Below are positions 49,211 through 58,091 of a stretch of 64,000 bases of DNA, one piece after another (position 1 is the stretch's first letter; each line of letters starts with the position of its first letter). Origin of the DNA: Paenibacillus melissococcoides. GTDB lineage: Bacteria > Bacillota > Bacilli > Paenibacillales > Paenibacillaceae. The stretch spans positions 38,501-102,500 of the forward strand of contig CALYLO010000009.1 of assembly GCA_944800085.1 (NCBI GenBank). Direction: 5' to 3'. Below the pieces are notes generated by a model that saw only the letters and a program-made list of their open reading frames with translations, was not told where the DNA came from and ran no database searches. A program made the translations under genes and the position numbers.

Positions 49211-50233
49211 TTAATGCCCGAGTACAGATACGGATTCATGCTCCAGCTTGACGGGGCGTCCGCTGTGCAGCGACTCCTTCGCCGCGCGTGCGATTCGTTC
49301 CGCCTGAAGTCCGTCGTTCGCATCGCATGCGACGGGCCGATCATGAAGAACGGCCTGCACGAATTCTTTGACTTCTCGAATATAGGCTTGCGTATATCGT
49401 TCCAAAAAGAAATATAACGGTTTGTCCATATGCACACCGTCTGCCGAAGAGACGAGCGCGGTCGATGGGCGGTCATTATCCGTAGTGACACTGCCCGCCG
49501 ATCCGAACGCTTCCAGACGCTGGTCATAACCGTAAACGGCCTTGCGGCTGTTCTCAATGACCCCCAGGGCGCCGTTCGCGAAGCGGAGACTGACGATGGC
49601 GGTATCGATATCTCCCAATTCCCCGATGCGCGGATCGATCAGATTTGCTCCTTGGGCGTACACTTCGATCACTTCGCTCTGCATAACGAAGCGTGCCATG
49701 TCGAAGTCGTGAATCGTCATGTCCATGAACAACCCGCCTGAGGTGGCAATATATTCGGGCGATGGCGGCTCCGGATCGCGGGACGTGATGCGCAGCAGAT
49801 GCGGAGTCCCGATCTTGCCCTCCTGCACGATATCCCGCGCTTTTTGGAAGTTATGGTCAAAACGGCGATTGAACCCAACCTGCATCTTCACGCCTGCTGC
49901 TCTCACTGCGGCCACGGCCTGCTCCGTGGCGTTCACGGAGAAGCTGACCGGTTTTTCGCAGAAAATATGCTTGCCCGCCTGGGCGGCCTCTTCAATGATT
50001 GCGGCGTGCGTGCTCGTCGGCGAGCAGATGAACACGGCCTGAATGTCCGGATCATTCAGCAAATCGCGGTAATCGCTGGTCACTACCGGAATTCCAAGCC
50101 CGGAAGCCCATGCGTCCAAGCCTTCGACATATACGTCCGATATGGCGCGAACTTGCGCGTCGCGCATTTGTTGAATATGGCCGGCGTGCAGCTTGCCGAT
50201 GCGCCCGGCCCCGATGATTCCCACTTGCAGCAT
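49211..50233 (-). CDS. iolG: myo-inositol 2-dehydrogenase (Gfo/Idh/MocA)
   Basis: 340 residues. Oxidises myo-inositol to scyllo-inosose with NAD+. N-terminal Rossmann motif VGIIGAGRIGKLHAGHI, catalytic Lys in FCEKPVSFSV near residue 93, and FMDMTIHDFDMARF with the Asp/His pair of inositol dehydrogenases near residues 168-181. First gene of the leftward unit, divergent from iolD across 506 bp of operators. Called iolG because of iolB/iolD/iolE context. Isoform specificity (myo versus D-chiro or scyllo) is not provable here. Confidence 0.92.
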   Translation of the reverse strand: MLQVGIIGAGRIGKLHAGHIQQMRDAQVRAISDVYVEGLDAWASGLGIPVVTSDYRDLLNDPDIQAVFICSPTSTHAAIIEEAAQAGKHIFCEKPVSFSVNATEQAVAAVRAAGVKMQVGFNRRFDHNFQKARDIVQEGKIGTPHLLRITSRDPEPPSPEYIATSGGLFMDMTIHDFDMARFVMQSEVIEVYAQGANLIDPRIGELGDIDTAIVSLRFANGALGVIENSRKAVYGYDQRLEAFGSAGSVTTDNDRPSTALVSSADGVHMDKPLYFFLERYTQAYIREVKEFVQAVLHDRPVACDANDGLQAERIARAAKESLHSGRPVKLEHESVSVLGH

Positions 50234-50739
50234 AAATATCCCTGCTTTCTTGGTAGCATAAAATCTTAGGTAAAGCTAGGGAAAGCGCTTAACTCATAAT
50301 CAACTATACGTCATAACTAAAGCGTTTTCAAGACAAAATCTTCGGGAGTACGGATAGAGTGCGTATGTACGGCTATAAAGCTATTCATTTTCAATATGAA
50401 AAAACAACTGATTGTGAAAAAAAGAACTTTGAATTTTCATGGAAAAGCGTTTACATTCCCGAAAAAGGAAGGATATAATACGCCGTAAGGTAAGCGCTTA
50501 ACTCAAACTCGGGTATTACATCATCGCGTTGCTTCTGCCGGCCTGCCTTTGCTAGAAGCAACCGCAGGGAGGTGCTGACTGAAGCACGAGTTGCACTGAT
50601 GTTTCCAGCGAATCGCCCGTTTGAATCTAATTGCTATCGGGAGATTGTGCATTGGTTTGAATAAGACGGAACGGATGAAGTGGAATTTTTATACGGGCCA
50701 AACGATAATTACTACACACTGGTAAGGACGGTGTTCGGG
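50234..50739. promoter_or_regulatory. divergent iolG/iolD control region with repeated LacI-type operators
   Basis: Sites: GAAAGCGCTTAAC (50281-50293), AAAGCGTTTTCA (50319-50330, cre-like), AAAAGCGTTTACA (50443-50455) and GTAAGCGCTTAAC (50490-50502). The rightward promoter is TTTACA (50450-50455), 18 bp, TATAAT (50474-50479), so the last two sites overlap its -35 and lie just past its start, a repression layout. The first and last sites share AAGCGCTTAAC. Confidence 0.65.
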
Positions 50740-52669
50740 ATGGAAACGATTCGCTTGACGACGGCCCAAGCGCTCGTCAGATTTCTCGATCGGCAGTATG
50801 TCGAGTTTGACGGAGTGGAGCAGCGTTTTGTCAAAGGGGTTTTTACGATATTCGGCCATGGCAATGTGCTTGGCTTAGGCCAGGCGCTGGAGGAAGACAG
50901 CGGCGGCCTGGAAGTGTATCAGGGGCGGAATGAGCAAGGGATGGCCCATGCCGCGGTGGCGTTCGCGAAGCAGATGCGGCGCAGGCAGATCTGCGCCTGC
51001 ACGTCGTCGGTCGGGCCTGGCGCCGCCAATATGGTGACGGCCGCAGCCACCGCGACGGCCAATCAGATTCCGGTCTTGCTGCTGCCGGGGGACACGTTCG
51101 CCACGCGCCAGCCCGATCCGGTGCTGCAGCAGATTGAACAGCCGCATGACCTGACGGTATCGACGAATGACGCGTTCCGTCCGGTGAGCAAATATTGGGA
51201 CCGCATCATGCGGCCGGAGCAGTTGATGACCGCGCTTCTTCATGCGATGCGCGTGCTGACGAATCCGGCCGATACGGGAGCGGTCACGATCGCGCTGCCG
51301 CAGGATGTGCAGGGGGAAGCGTATGATTACCCTGTTCTTCGCGAAGCGCGTGCACCGGATAGAACGCCGCCCGGCGGCGGAAGCGGCGCTTGAGGACGCG
51401 GTCCGGCTCATGATGAGCAAGCGCAAGCCGCTGATCATCTGCGGGGGCGGCGTTCGTTATTCCGAGGCCGGAGCGGAGCTGCAAGCCTTTGCGGAAGCTT
51501 TTCATATTCCGTTGGCGGAGACGCAGGCCGGCAAGAGCGCGGTGCCGGGTTCGCATCCGCTCAATCTCGGCGGCGTCGGGGTAACGGGCAACGGAGCGGC
51601 GAACGCGATCGCCAAGGAAGCCGATCTCATTATCGGCGTCGGCACGCGCTTCACCGACTTCACGACCGGCTCGAAGGAGCTGTTCAGCGGGTCTGGCACG
51701 GACATCCTGACGGTGAATGTGTCCGAGTTCCACGCGCTCAAGCTGGAGGCGACGCCGGTCGTGGCCGATGCGAAGGCGGCGCTCATCGCGCTGCGGCAGC
51801 GGCTGGAGGCGGCCGGGTACCGCTCGGGCTATACGGCCGAGATTGAAGCGGCGCGCGCCGCCTGGAGCAAGGAGTGGAAGCGCCTGGCCGGCATCCAGTA
51901 CGCGCCCGGCGCGTTCACGCCCGAAGTCGCGGGGCATTTGGACGAGGCGCTGCCGGAATATGCCCAGGCGCTCGGCAGCTGCCTGACGCAGACCCGGGTG
52001 CTGGCGGCATTGAACCGGCTGCTCGGAGACGACGCCGTCGTCGTAGGCGCCTCGGGGAGCTTGCCTGGCGACCTGCAGCGGATGTGGGCGGCCGAAGCGC
52101 CCCATTCGTACCATATGGAATACGGATATTCCTGCATGGGCTATGAAATTTCGGGGGCGCTTGGCGTGAAGATGGCGGAGCCGGATCGCGAAGTGTATGC
52201 GTTCGCGGGGGATGGAAGCTACCTGATGCTTCACTCCGAGCTCGTCACGAGCATTCAGGAAGGACAAAAGATTAATGTGCTGCTGTTCGACAACAATGGC
52301 TTCGGCTGTATTAACAACCTGCAAATGGGCCACGGCATGGGCAGCTTCGGGACGGAATTCCGCGCCCGCAGTGCATCCACCGGCAAGCTGGACGGTCCGC
52401 TTGTCGGCATTGATTTCGCCCGCAGCGCCGCGGGCTACGGCGTGATAACCTATACGGCTCGCACGCTGGAGGAGCTGGAGCATGCCGTCGCGGACGCGAA
52501 GCGGCAGACGGTCTCCACGCTCATCGATATCAAAGTGCTGCCGAAGACGATGACGAACGGTTACGGCGCTTGGTGGAACGTCGGCGTCGCGGAAGTGTCC
52601 GGCAAGCCGGACATTGCGCGCGCGAGCGAGGAGCGGCGGCGGTTTTTGCAGCAAGCAAGACCTTATTGA
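50740..52669 (+). pseudogene. iolD: 3D-(3,5/4)-trihydroxycyclohexane-1,2-dione hydrolase, frameshifted
   Basis: About 643 residues over two frames, the usual IolD size, a ThDP-dependent ring-opening hydrolase of inositol breakdown. N-terminal Pyr domain to EAYDYP in frame one. At about 51335 two bases appear lost, and frame two continues with [20 protein letters not shown] through the central domain to the ThDP/Mg motif ([11 protein letters not shown] ... NNNGF-like [11 protein letters not shown]). ATG 50740 has AAGGACGG. As written the pathway is blocked at this step unless the frameshift is a sequencing error. Confidence 0.88.
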
Positions 52670-52774
52670 CACAAAGGCCACAGTGAAATATCGCGCCTCG
52701 GCGGAGCGGGCGTGCAGACGCGGCACCCGCCCGGCATTCTGCCGAGGACGCGATGACATCAGGGAGGAATGGAC

Positions 52775-53671
52775 ATGTTTGCAGCAGGAAGCGTAAAAAT
52801 AGGGATTGCGCCCATCGGCTGGACGAATGACGATATGCCGGAGCTGGGCGGAGAGAATACGTTCGAGCAATGTGTAAGCGAGATGGCGCTCGCCGGATAT
52901 GCGGGCACGGAGGTCGGCAATAAGTACCCGCGGGATATCGGCGCGCTGCAAAAAGCGCTCCGGCTGCGCAAGCTGGAGGTGGCCAGCGCCTGGTTCAGCG
53001 CTTTTCTTACCGTAAAGCCATTGGAAGAGACGACGGCGGCATTCGTGCAGCACCGCGACTTCCTGCATGCGATGGGGGCCAAGGTCATTGTCGTATCCGA
53101 GCAGGGGCACAGCGTTCAAGGCATGATGAATACCCCGCTGTTCGATCGCAAGCCGGTGTTCGGCGAGCAGGATTGGAAGCGCTTAACCGATGGTCTGCAT
53201 GCGCTCGGCGAGCTCGCCAGGGAGAAGGATATGGATATTGTGTATCATCATCATATGGGCACGGGGGTGCAGACAACGGAGGAGATCGCTCGTCTCATGG
53301 AGGGAACGAATCCTGAACTGGTGTCTTTGCTCTATGATACCGGACATCTTGTGTTCTCGGGCGAAGAGCCGCTGATCATCTTGAACCGCTACATGGACCG
53401 GATTAAGCATGTTCATTTGAAGGATGTCCGGGCTGACGTGGCGCGCCGCGTGCGCGAGGAGGGGCTCAGCTTCCTGCAAGCGGTGAAGGAAGGCGTATTT
53501 ACCGTTCCCGGAGACGGCTGCATCGATTTCGCGCCGCTATTCCGGGCTTTGTCCGCGGCCGGATACCGCGGCTGGATGCTCGTGGAAGCGGAGCAGGACC
53601 CTGCCAAAGCGAATCCGTTCGAGTACGCGTTGCTAGCGCGTGACTATATTTTGCGCCAAGCTGGCGTATAA
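52775..53671 (+). CDS. iolE: myo-inosose-2 dehydratase
   Basis: 298 residues, TIM-barrel dehydratase converting scyllo-inosose to 3D-(3,5/4)-trihydroxycyclohexane-1,2-dione. Opening KIGIAPIGWTNDDMPELGG is diagnostic. Metal/catalytic segments YHHHMGTGVQ, LLYDTGHLVF, HVHLKDVR and the final LVEAEQDP follow. ATG 52775 is chosen over 52769 because AGGGAGGA would abut the earlier one. Follows iolD in the rightward unit. Confidence 0.94.
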   Translation: MFAAGSVKIGIAPIGWTNDDMPELGGENTFEQCVSEMALAGYAGTEVGNKYPRDIGALQKALRLRKLEVASAWFSAFLTVKPLEETTAAFVQHRDFLHAMGAKVIVVSEQGHSVQGMMNTPLFDRKPVFGEQDWKRLTDGLHALGELAREKDMDIVYHHHMGTGVQTTEEIARLMEGTNPELVSLLYDTGHLVFSGEEPLIILNRYMDRIKHVHLKDVRADVARRVREEGLSFLQAVKEGVFTVPGDGCIDFAPLFRALSAAGYRGWMLVEAEQDPAKANPFEYALLARDYILRQAGV

Positions 53672-53708
53672 GTGCGAGTTAAGACAGACGAAGGGGAGAA
53701 ATGGATCT

Positions 53709-54776
53709 ATGGGAGACAACAGAGTCGTATCGGTAGGACTCGTCGGCTTGGGGCGGCTCGGACGGCAGCATGCCGAGAATTTGGCGCATCGCATTCCGAA
53801 CTGCAGATTGGCGGCGGTATGCAGCATCAAGGCCGAGGAGGTGGAGGAAGCGCAGGCGCAGCTTGGCGTTCCTTACGGTTATACCGATTATGAGGACATG
53901 CTGCGGAACGAGGAGCTGGACGCGATTTTCATCGCTTCGCCGTCCTCCTATCATGGCGATCAGATTGAAAAGGCGTTGGCCGCAGGCTTTCACGTTTTCA
54001 GCGAAAAACCGCTCGGGCTTTATATGGAAGAAGCGCTGCGCGTGCAAGAGGCGGTGCGCAGCCATCCGCAGCAGGTATTTATGCTTGGCTTTATGCGGAG
54101 ATATGATCGTTCCTACGTCTATGCCAAGCGGAGAATCGAAGCGGGAGCAATCGGCGAGCCCGTGCTCATCCGCTGCTATGGGCTCGATCCGGCTCAAGCG
54201 ATGCCCGGCTTTTTGCAATTCGCCAAGAGCAACTACAGCGGAGGCTTGTTTCTCGATATGGCCATACACGACCTGGATTTGGCGCGGTGGTATTTGGGCG
54301 TCGAAGCGGAGCGGGTATGGGCCATCGGCGGCTCTCACCGCTATACGGAGCTGGCCCAGCTGCAAGATGCGGAGACGGGGGCGGCCCTGGTCCAATTTGC
54401 CGGCAATAAAATGGGGGTATTCGTAGCCGGGCGCAATTGCGCGCATGGCTATCATATCGAGACGGAAATCATCGGAACACTCGGAACGCTGCGCATCGGC
54501 ACGGTGCCTGAGAAAAACCAGGTGGCGATCATGGATGATCGCGGCGTGGTGCGCGAATGCGCGCAGGGCTTCCTGGAGCGGTTCGAGCAGGCTTACTTGG
54601 ACGAGGCGATTGAATTTGTGCAGGCCATTGTTGAGGGGAGACAACCCGGAGTCAGAGTCGAAGACGGGGTGCTCTCGACCGCGCTTGGATATGCATGCAA
54701 GGAATCGTATGACACCGGCCGCTTGGTTGAGGTGGCTGGGCCCGCAGCCTTAAGCGGATCGCACGATACGAGGTAG
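53709..54776 (+). CDS. Gfo/Idh/MocA dehydrogenase, second inositol-type
   Basis: 355 residues. Rossmann motif VGLVGLGRLGRQHAENLA, catalytic Lys in FSEKPLGLYM near residue 103, and LFLDMAIHDLDLARWYLG matching inositol dehydrogenases. AAGGGGAG lies 10 bp before ATG 53709. An ATG at 53701 is out of frame. Probably oxidises another inositol stereoisomer (scyllo- or D-chiro-type, IolX/IolW-like), feeding the same inosose pool. The substrate is inferred from context only. Confidence 0.87.
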   Translation: MGDNRVVSVGLVGLGRLGRQHAENLAHRIPNCRLAAVCSIKAEEVEEAQAQLGVPYGYTDYEDMLRNEELDAIFIASPSSYHGDQIEKALAAGFHVFSEKPLGLYMEEALRVQEAVRSHPQQVFMLGFMRRYDRSYVYAKRRIEAGAIGEPVLIRCYGLDPAQAMPGFLQFAKSNYSGGLFLDMAIHDLDLARWYLGVEAERVWAIGGSHRYTELAQLQDAETGAALVQFAGNKMGVFVAGRNCAHGYHIETEIIGTLGTLRIGTVPEKNQVAIMDDRGVVRECAQGFLERFEQAYLDEAIEFVQAIVEGRQPGVRVEDGVLSTALGYACKESYDTGRLVEVAGPAALSGSHDTR

Positions 54777-54815
54777 CTTCACAGATCTCTCTACGCGTGG
54801 AGAAGGAGGGCATTC

Positions 54816-56405
54816 ATGACCTACATTACTGTCATCACCTTTTTATTGTACACCGGTATTGTCGCCTGGTACTCCTGGTACAAAACGCGCAGCATCAACC
54901 TCAACAGCTCGGATGGATATTTTCTTGGCGGACGCAGCTTGACTGGCGTTGTAATCGCTTTCTCGTTATTGCTGACCAATTTGTCGACCGAGCAAATGGT
55001 TGGCCTGAACGGACAAAGCTATGCGACATCGATGGTCGTCATGGCCTGGGAAGTCACGTCGCCGATTGCGTTGATTTTTATGGCGTTTGTGTTTTTGCCC
55101 CGTTATTTGAAGACGGGGATTACGACCATCCCGGATTTTCTGGAGCAGCGCTACGATCTGCGGACGCGCCAGCTTATTTCCGTTCTCTTTTTGCTTGGCT
55201 ACGCGGTGGCTTACCTGCCAACGGTCCTGTATTCCGGTGCGCTGGTGCTGGATACGATATTCAATATTTCCGACCTGTTCGGCTTAAGTGATTTCAGTAT
55301 CATTTTGATCGTGTCGCTTGCCATTGGAATTACGGGGATCGCGTATGTCGTCCTCGGGGGACTGCGTGCCTGCGCGCTCTCGGATACGCTGAACGGCGTC
55401 GGGCTTATTGTCGGCGGGCTGCTGATTACGTTTCTTGGCCTGTTCGCCCTTGGAGGAGGCAGCCTGGTCGAAGGCGTGAGCACCTTGCTGCACAAAGAGC
55501 CGGAAAAATTGAACTCGATAGGAGACAGTTCCTCTCCCGTGCCGTGGGTGACCATTTTCGCAGGGCTGCTGTTCAACAATCTGTTCTATTGGTGTACGAA
55601 TCAAGCCATCGTCCAGCGCACGCTCGGCGCGAAAAACTTGAAGGAAGGACAGAAGGGCGTGCTATATGCCGGGATGTTCAAAATCTTCGGCGCCTTCTAC
55701 CTCGTGCTGCCGGGCATTATCGCGTATCATCTGTTCAACAATTCGTTAAGCAATGCCGATATGGCTTATCCGTCGCTAGTCATCGAAGTGCTGCCGACGC
55801 TGCTGTCCGGATTTTTCGCCGCCGTTCTGTTCGGCGCGATCTTAAGCTCCTTTAACGGGGCTTTGAACAGCTCGCTGACCTTGTTTACGCTCGATATTTA
55901 TAAGCCGATATTCAAGCCGGATGCGACCGAGCAACAATTGGTGAAGGCAGGCAGAAGGTTTGCCATCGCGCTTGGCCTCGTTGCCGTTATCGTAGCGCCA
56001 TTTATTTTGTATGCGCCTTCAGGATTGTATTACTACTTGCAGGAGATGTTCGGATTTTACAATATCCCGATCATCGCCGCGGTCGTTGTCGGTTTTTTCA
56101 GCAAAAAAGTTCCCGCCAGCGCGCCGAAGATTGCGTTAGCGGTACACATTGTTCTGTACACCTTGTCCAAGTTTTTTATGGGCACGATTAACTTCCTGTA
56201 CATTCTAAGCGTATTATTCCCGGTATGTGTTCTCGTCATGCTTCTTATCGGAAAATGGAAGCCGCGCGAGCAGGATTTCGAGCTGTTCAAATCGGGCAAA
56301 GTCGATCTGACGCCATGGAAATATGCGAAGGCCTTTACCATTGTCATGCTGGTGTTCATGGTGGCCGTCTATGTTTTATTCTCTCCATGGGGCATCGCGG
56401 CATAA
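54816..56405 (+). CDS. sodium/solute symporter (SSS family), probable inositol transporter
   Basis: 529 residues, about 13-14 membrane helices. SSS landmarks: YFLGGRSLTG near residue 32, LLTNLSTEQMVGLNGQSYA with the sodium-binding region, and a GLRACALSDTLNGVG motif equivalent to the family's GG-x-AVxxTDxxQ. AAGGAGG precedes ATG 54816. Placed after two inositol dehydrogenase-type genes, it probably imports inositol with Na+. Related transporters also carry glucose or galactose. Confidence 0.9.
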   Translation: MTYITVITFLLYTGIVAWYSWYKTRSINLNSSDGYFLGGRSLTGVVIAFSLLLTNLSTEQMVGLNGQSYATSMVVMAWEVTSPIALIFMAFVFLPRYLKTGITTIPDFLEQRYDLRTRQLISVLFLLGYAVAYLPTVLYSGALVLDTIFNISDLFGLSDFSIILIVSLAIGITGIAYVVLGGLRACALSDTLNGVGLIVGGLLITFLGLFALGGGSLVEGVSTLLHKEPEKLNSIGDSSSPVPWVTIFAGLLFNNLFYWCTNQAIVQRTLGAKNLKEGQKGVLYAGMFKIFGAFYLVLPGIIAYHLFNNSLSNADMAYPSLVIEVLPTLLSGFFAAVLFGAILSSFNGALNSSLTLFTLDIYKPIFKPDATEQQLVKAGRRFAIALGLVAVIVAPFILYAPSGLYYYLQEMFGFYNIPIIAAVVVGFFSKKVPASAPKIALAVHIVLYTLSKFFMGTINFLYILSVLFPVCVLVMLLIGKWKPREQDFELFKSGKVDLTPWKYAKAFTIVMLVFMVAVYVLFSPWGIAA

Positions 56406-56459
56406 TTATCGGCAAGCTCTGTTCTTAAGTTCAAACCAATTCCTCAGCAACAATTTAGT

Positions 56460-56488
56460 GGCTGCCGAACGCTTCGGCAGCTTTTTTT
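56460..56488 (+). terminator. intrinsic terminator after symporter
   Basis: GCTGCCGAA/TTCGGCAGC perfect stem, 3-nt loop, seven T. Confidence 0.92.
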
Positions 56489-56548
56489 CTTGGCCCTCGG
56501 CATGATTCTTCCTTCAGAGAGCGAAGTATGGTATAGTGTAACTCAGAG

Positions 56549-56560
56549 GTAAGCGATTAC
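56549..56560 (+). promoter_or_regulatory. LacI-type operator before the isomerase gene
   Basis: GTAAGCGATTAC lies about 10-20 bp past a TATAGT -10 (56532-56537). It differs from the iolD operator core only at the central base after CG, so the isomerase is likely in the inositol regulon. Confidence 0.5.
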
Positions 56561-56645
56561 ATTTGCGGATTTGTGTTATCGGTATCCCCCCCATGAGTTG
56601 GGTTGTTTCTGGGAAAGTATCATAATTAATGAAGAGGTGGATGCG

Positions 56646-57518
56646 ATGAAAGCAGGTCTCAGCACGTACAGTCTGCTGCAAGCGATCAGAGCGGGCGAGA
56701 TGACGGTATTGGATGTTATCGACTGGATTGCCGACAACGGCGGGGAGCATATGGAGATCGTTCCTTACGGCTTCACGTTGGTCGACAACCTGGAATTGGC
56801 GGATGCCGTCCGCGACAAGGCGAAGGAGCGGGGCATTGCTCTCTCGAACTATTCGATGCCGGCCAATTTCGTTCAGCAGACGGAGGAAGCATTCGAGGCA
56901 GAAGTCGAACGCGTCAAGCAGCATGTCGATCTGCTGCATCGGATGGGGATCAAGCATATGCGTCATGATGTCACGGCTTTCACTCTGCCGAAGGAGCAGA
57001 TGACGATCGAATGGTTCGAGGCGAATCTGCATTTGATGGTGGAAGGAAGCCGCCGGATCGCGGATTATGCGGCACAGTTCGGCATTACGACGACCTTGGA
57101 AAACCACGGCTTCTCTGCTCAAGCAAGCGACCGCGTGCAGCGTGTATTGTTATCGGTAAACCGACCGAATTTCAAAACGACGCTCGATGTGGGTAACTTC
57201 CTGTGCGTCGATGAGAATCCGCTTGTCGGCGTGAAGAAAAACTTGCCGTATGCTTCGCTCGTCCATGTGAAGGATTTTTATGTGCGTCCGTTCTATGAGG
57301 ATCCGGGCGAGGGAGACTGGTTCCGTACGGCCAACGACAATTATTTGCGCGGAGCGATTCTGGGCCAGGGCGACTTGCCGATGCGGGAGATCATCAAGCT
57401 TATCAAGCAATCCGGCTACGACGGGTACATTACGCTGGAGTTCGAGGGCATGGAAGATTGCCGGGTCGGCTCTTCGATCGGGTTGAGAAATTTGAAGCGT
57501 TTCTGGGATGAAGCCTAA
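56646..57518 (+). CDS. sugar phosphate isomerase/epimerase, IolI/IolH-like
   Basis: 290 residues, TIM-barrel AP-endonuclease-2 fold. Metal ligands appear in TTLENHGFS (Glu), TLDVGNFLCVDE (Asp), LVHVKDFYV (His) and ITLEFEGMED (Glu). ATG 56646 has AAGAGGTGG. Own promoter with an operator resembling those of the iol genes, so it may interconvert inosose isomers or related sugars. The exact reaction is unknown. Confidence 0.85.
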   Translation: MKAGLSTYSLLQAIRAGEMTVLDVIDWIADNGGEHMEIVPYGFTLVDNLELADAVRDKAKERGIALSNYSMPANFVQQTEEAFEAEVERVKQHVDLLHRMGIKHMRHDVTAFTLPKEQMTIEWFEANLHLMVEGSRRIADYAAQFGITTTLENHGFSAQASDRVQRVLLSVNRPNFKTTLDVGNFLCVDENPLVGVKKNLPYASLVHVKDFYVRPFYEDPGEGDWFRTANDNYLRGAILGQGDLPMREIIKLIKQSGYDGYITLEFEGMEDCRVGSSIGLRNLKRFWDEA

Positions 57519-57539
57519 GCGTTCGTACGGGCAGGCTGC

Positions 57540-57885
57540 GCGACGGCGATCGCGAGGCGCTTCGTCCGCTTATGGATGCGAACGGTGACGACGTCATCCG
57601 GACGGCGGGTTTGCTGCTTGGCGATCGGCATGGCGCCGAGGATATCAGCCAGGATGTGTTCTGGACGTGTTCCGCCGCGTTCATCAGAAGTCGGATAACG
57701 GCAGCCTGCGGGCATGGATCATGAAGTTTACGGTGAATCTGTGCCGGGCCCAGATACGGAAGGCGTCATGGAAGCGGCTGTTCTTCAGGGAGCAGCCGGG
57801 GCGGAACGAGATCTCTCCATCGGAACCACGGAAGGGGTGGCACAGAAAGATACGGCCGTAGCGGAAGACAGATTGGTCGACGTGG
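57540..57885 (+). pseudogene. ECF sigma-70 factor relic
   Basis: Three frames hold successive pieces of an ECF sigma factor: RDGDREALRPLMDANGDDVI and LLLGDRHGAEDISQDVF (region 2), then DVFRRVHQKSDNGSLRAWIM and KFTVNLCRAQIRKASWKRLF, then GAERDLSIGTTEGVAQKDTA up to EDRLVDV. Region 4 is missing. Shifts occur near 57655 and 57795. A short downstream frame ending LDPVEN at about 58036 may be another fragment. Lies between the inositol isomerase and the IS110 element. Confidence 0.75.
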
Positions 57886-58091
57886 GCGGCATTTATATTA
57901 TTCGGGCTTCGCTGCTGGAGAAGTCCAGCGGTATGATGTCAAGTCCCTGATTGATGAGAATTGGAAAATTTCCTTGGCGTGCAGCAGGATCAATCCCAAA
58001 AAAGGCATCACCAAACTAGACCCAGTCGAAAATTAAGTAAAATACCATAATTTAACTGGGAATTAGAGAAGAAAATTCATGAGCCAAGGCA

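Noticed and set aside
51284-53119. 611-codon minus-strand open frame over iolD-iolE
   Set aside because: Antisense shadow with no domain and no ribosome binding site.
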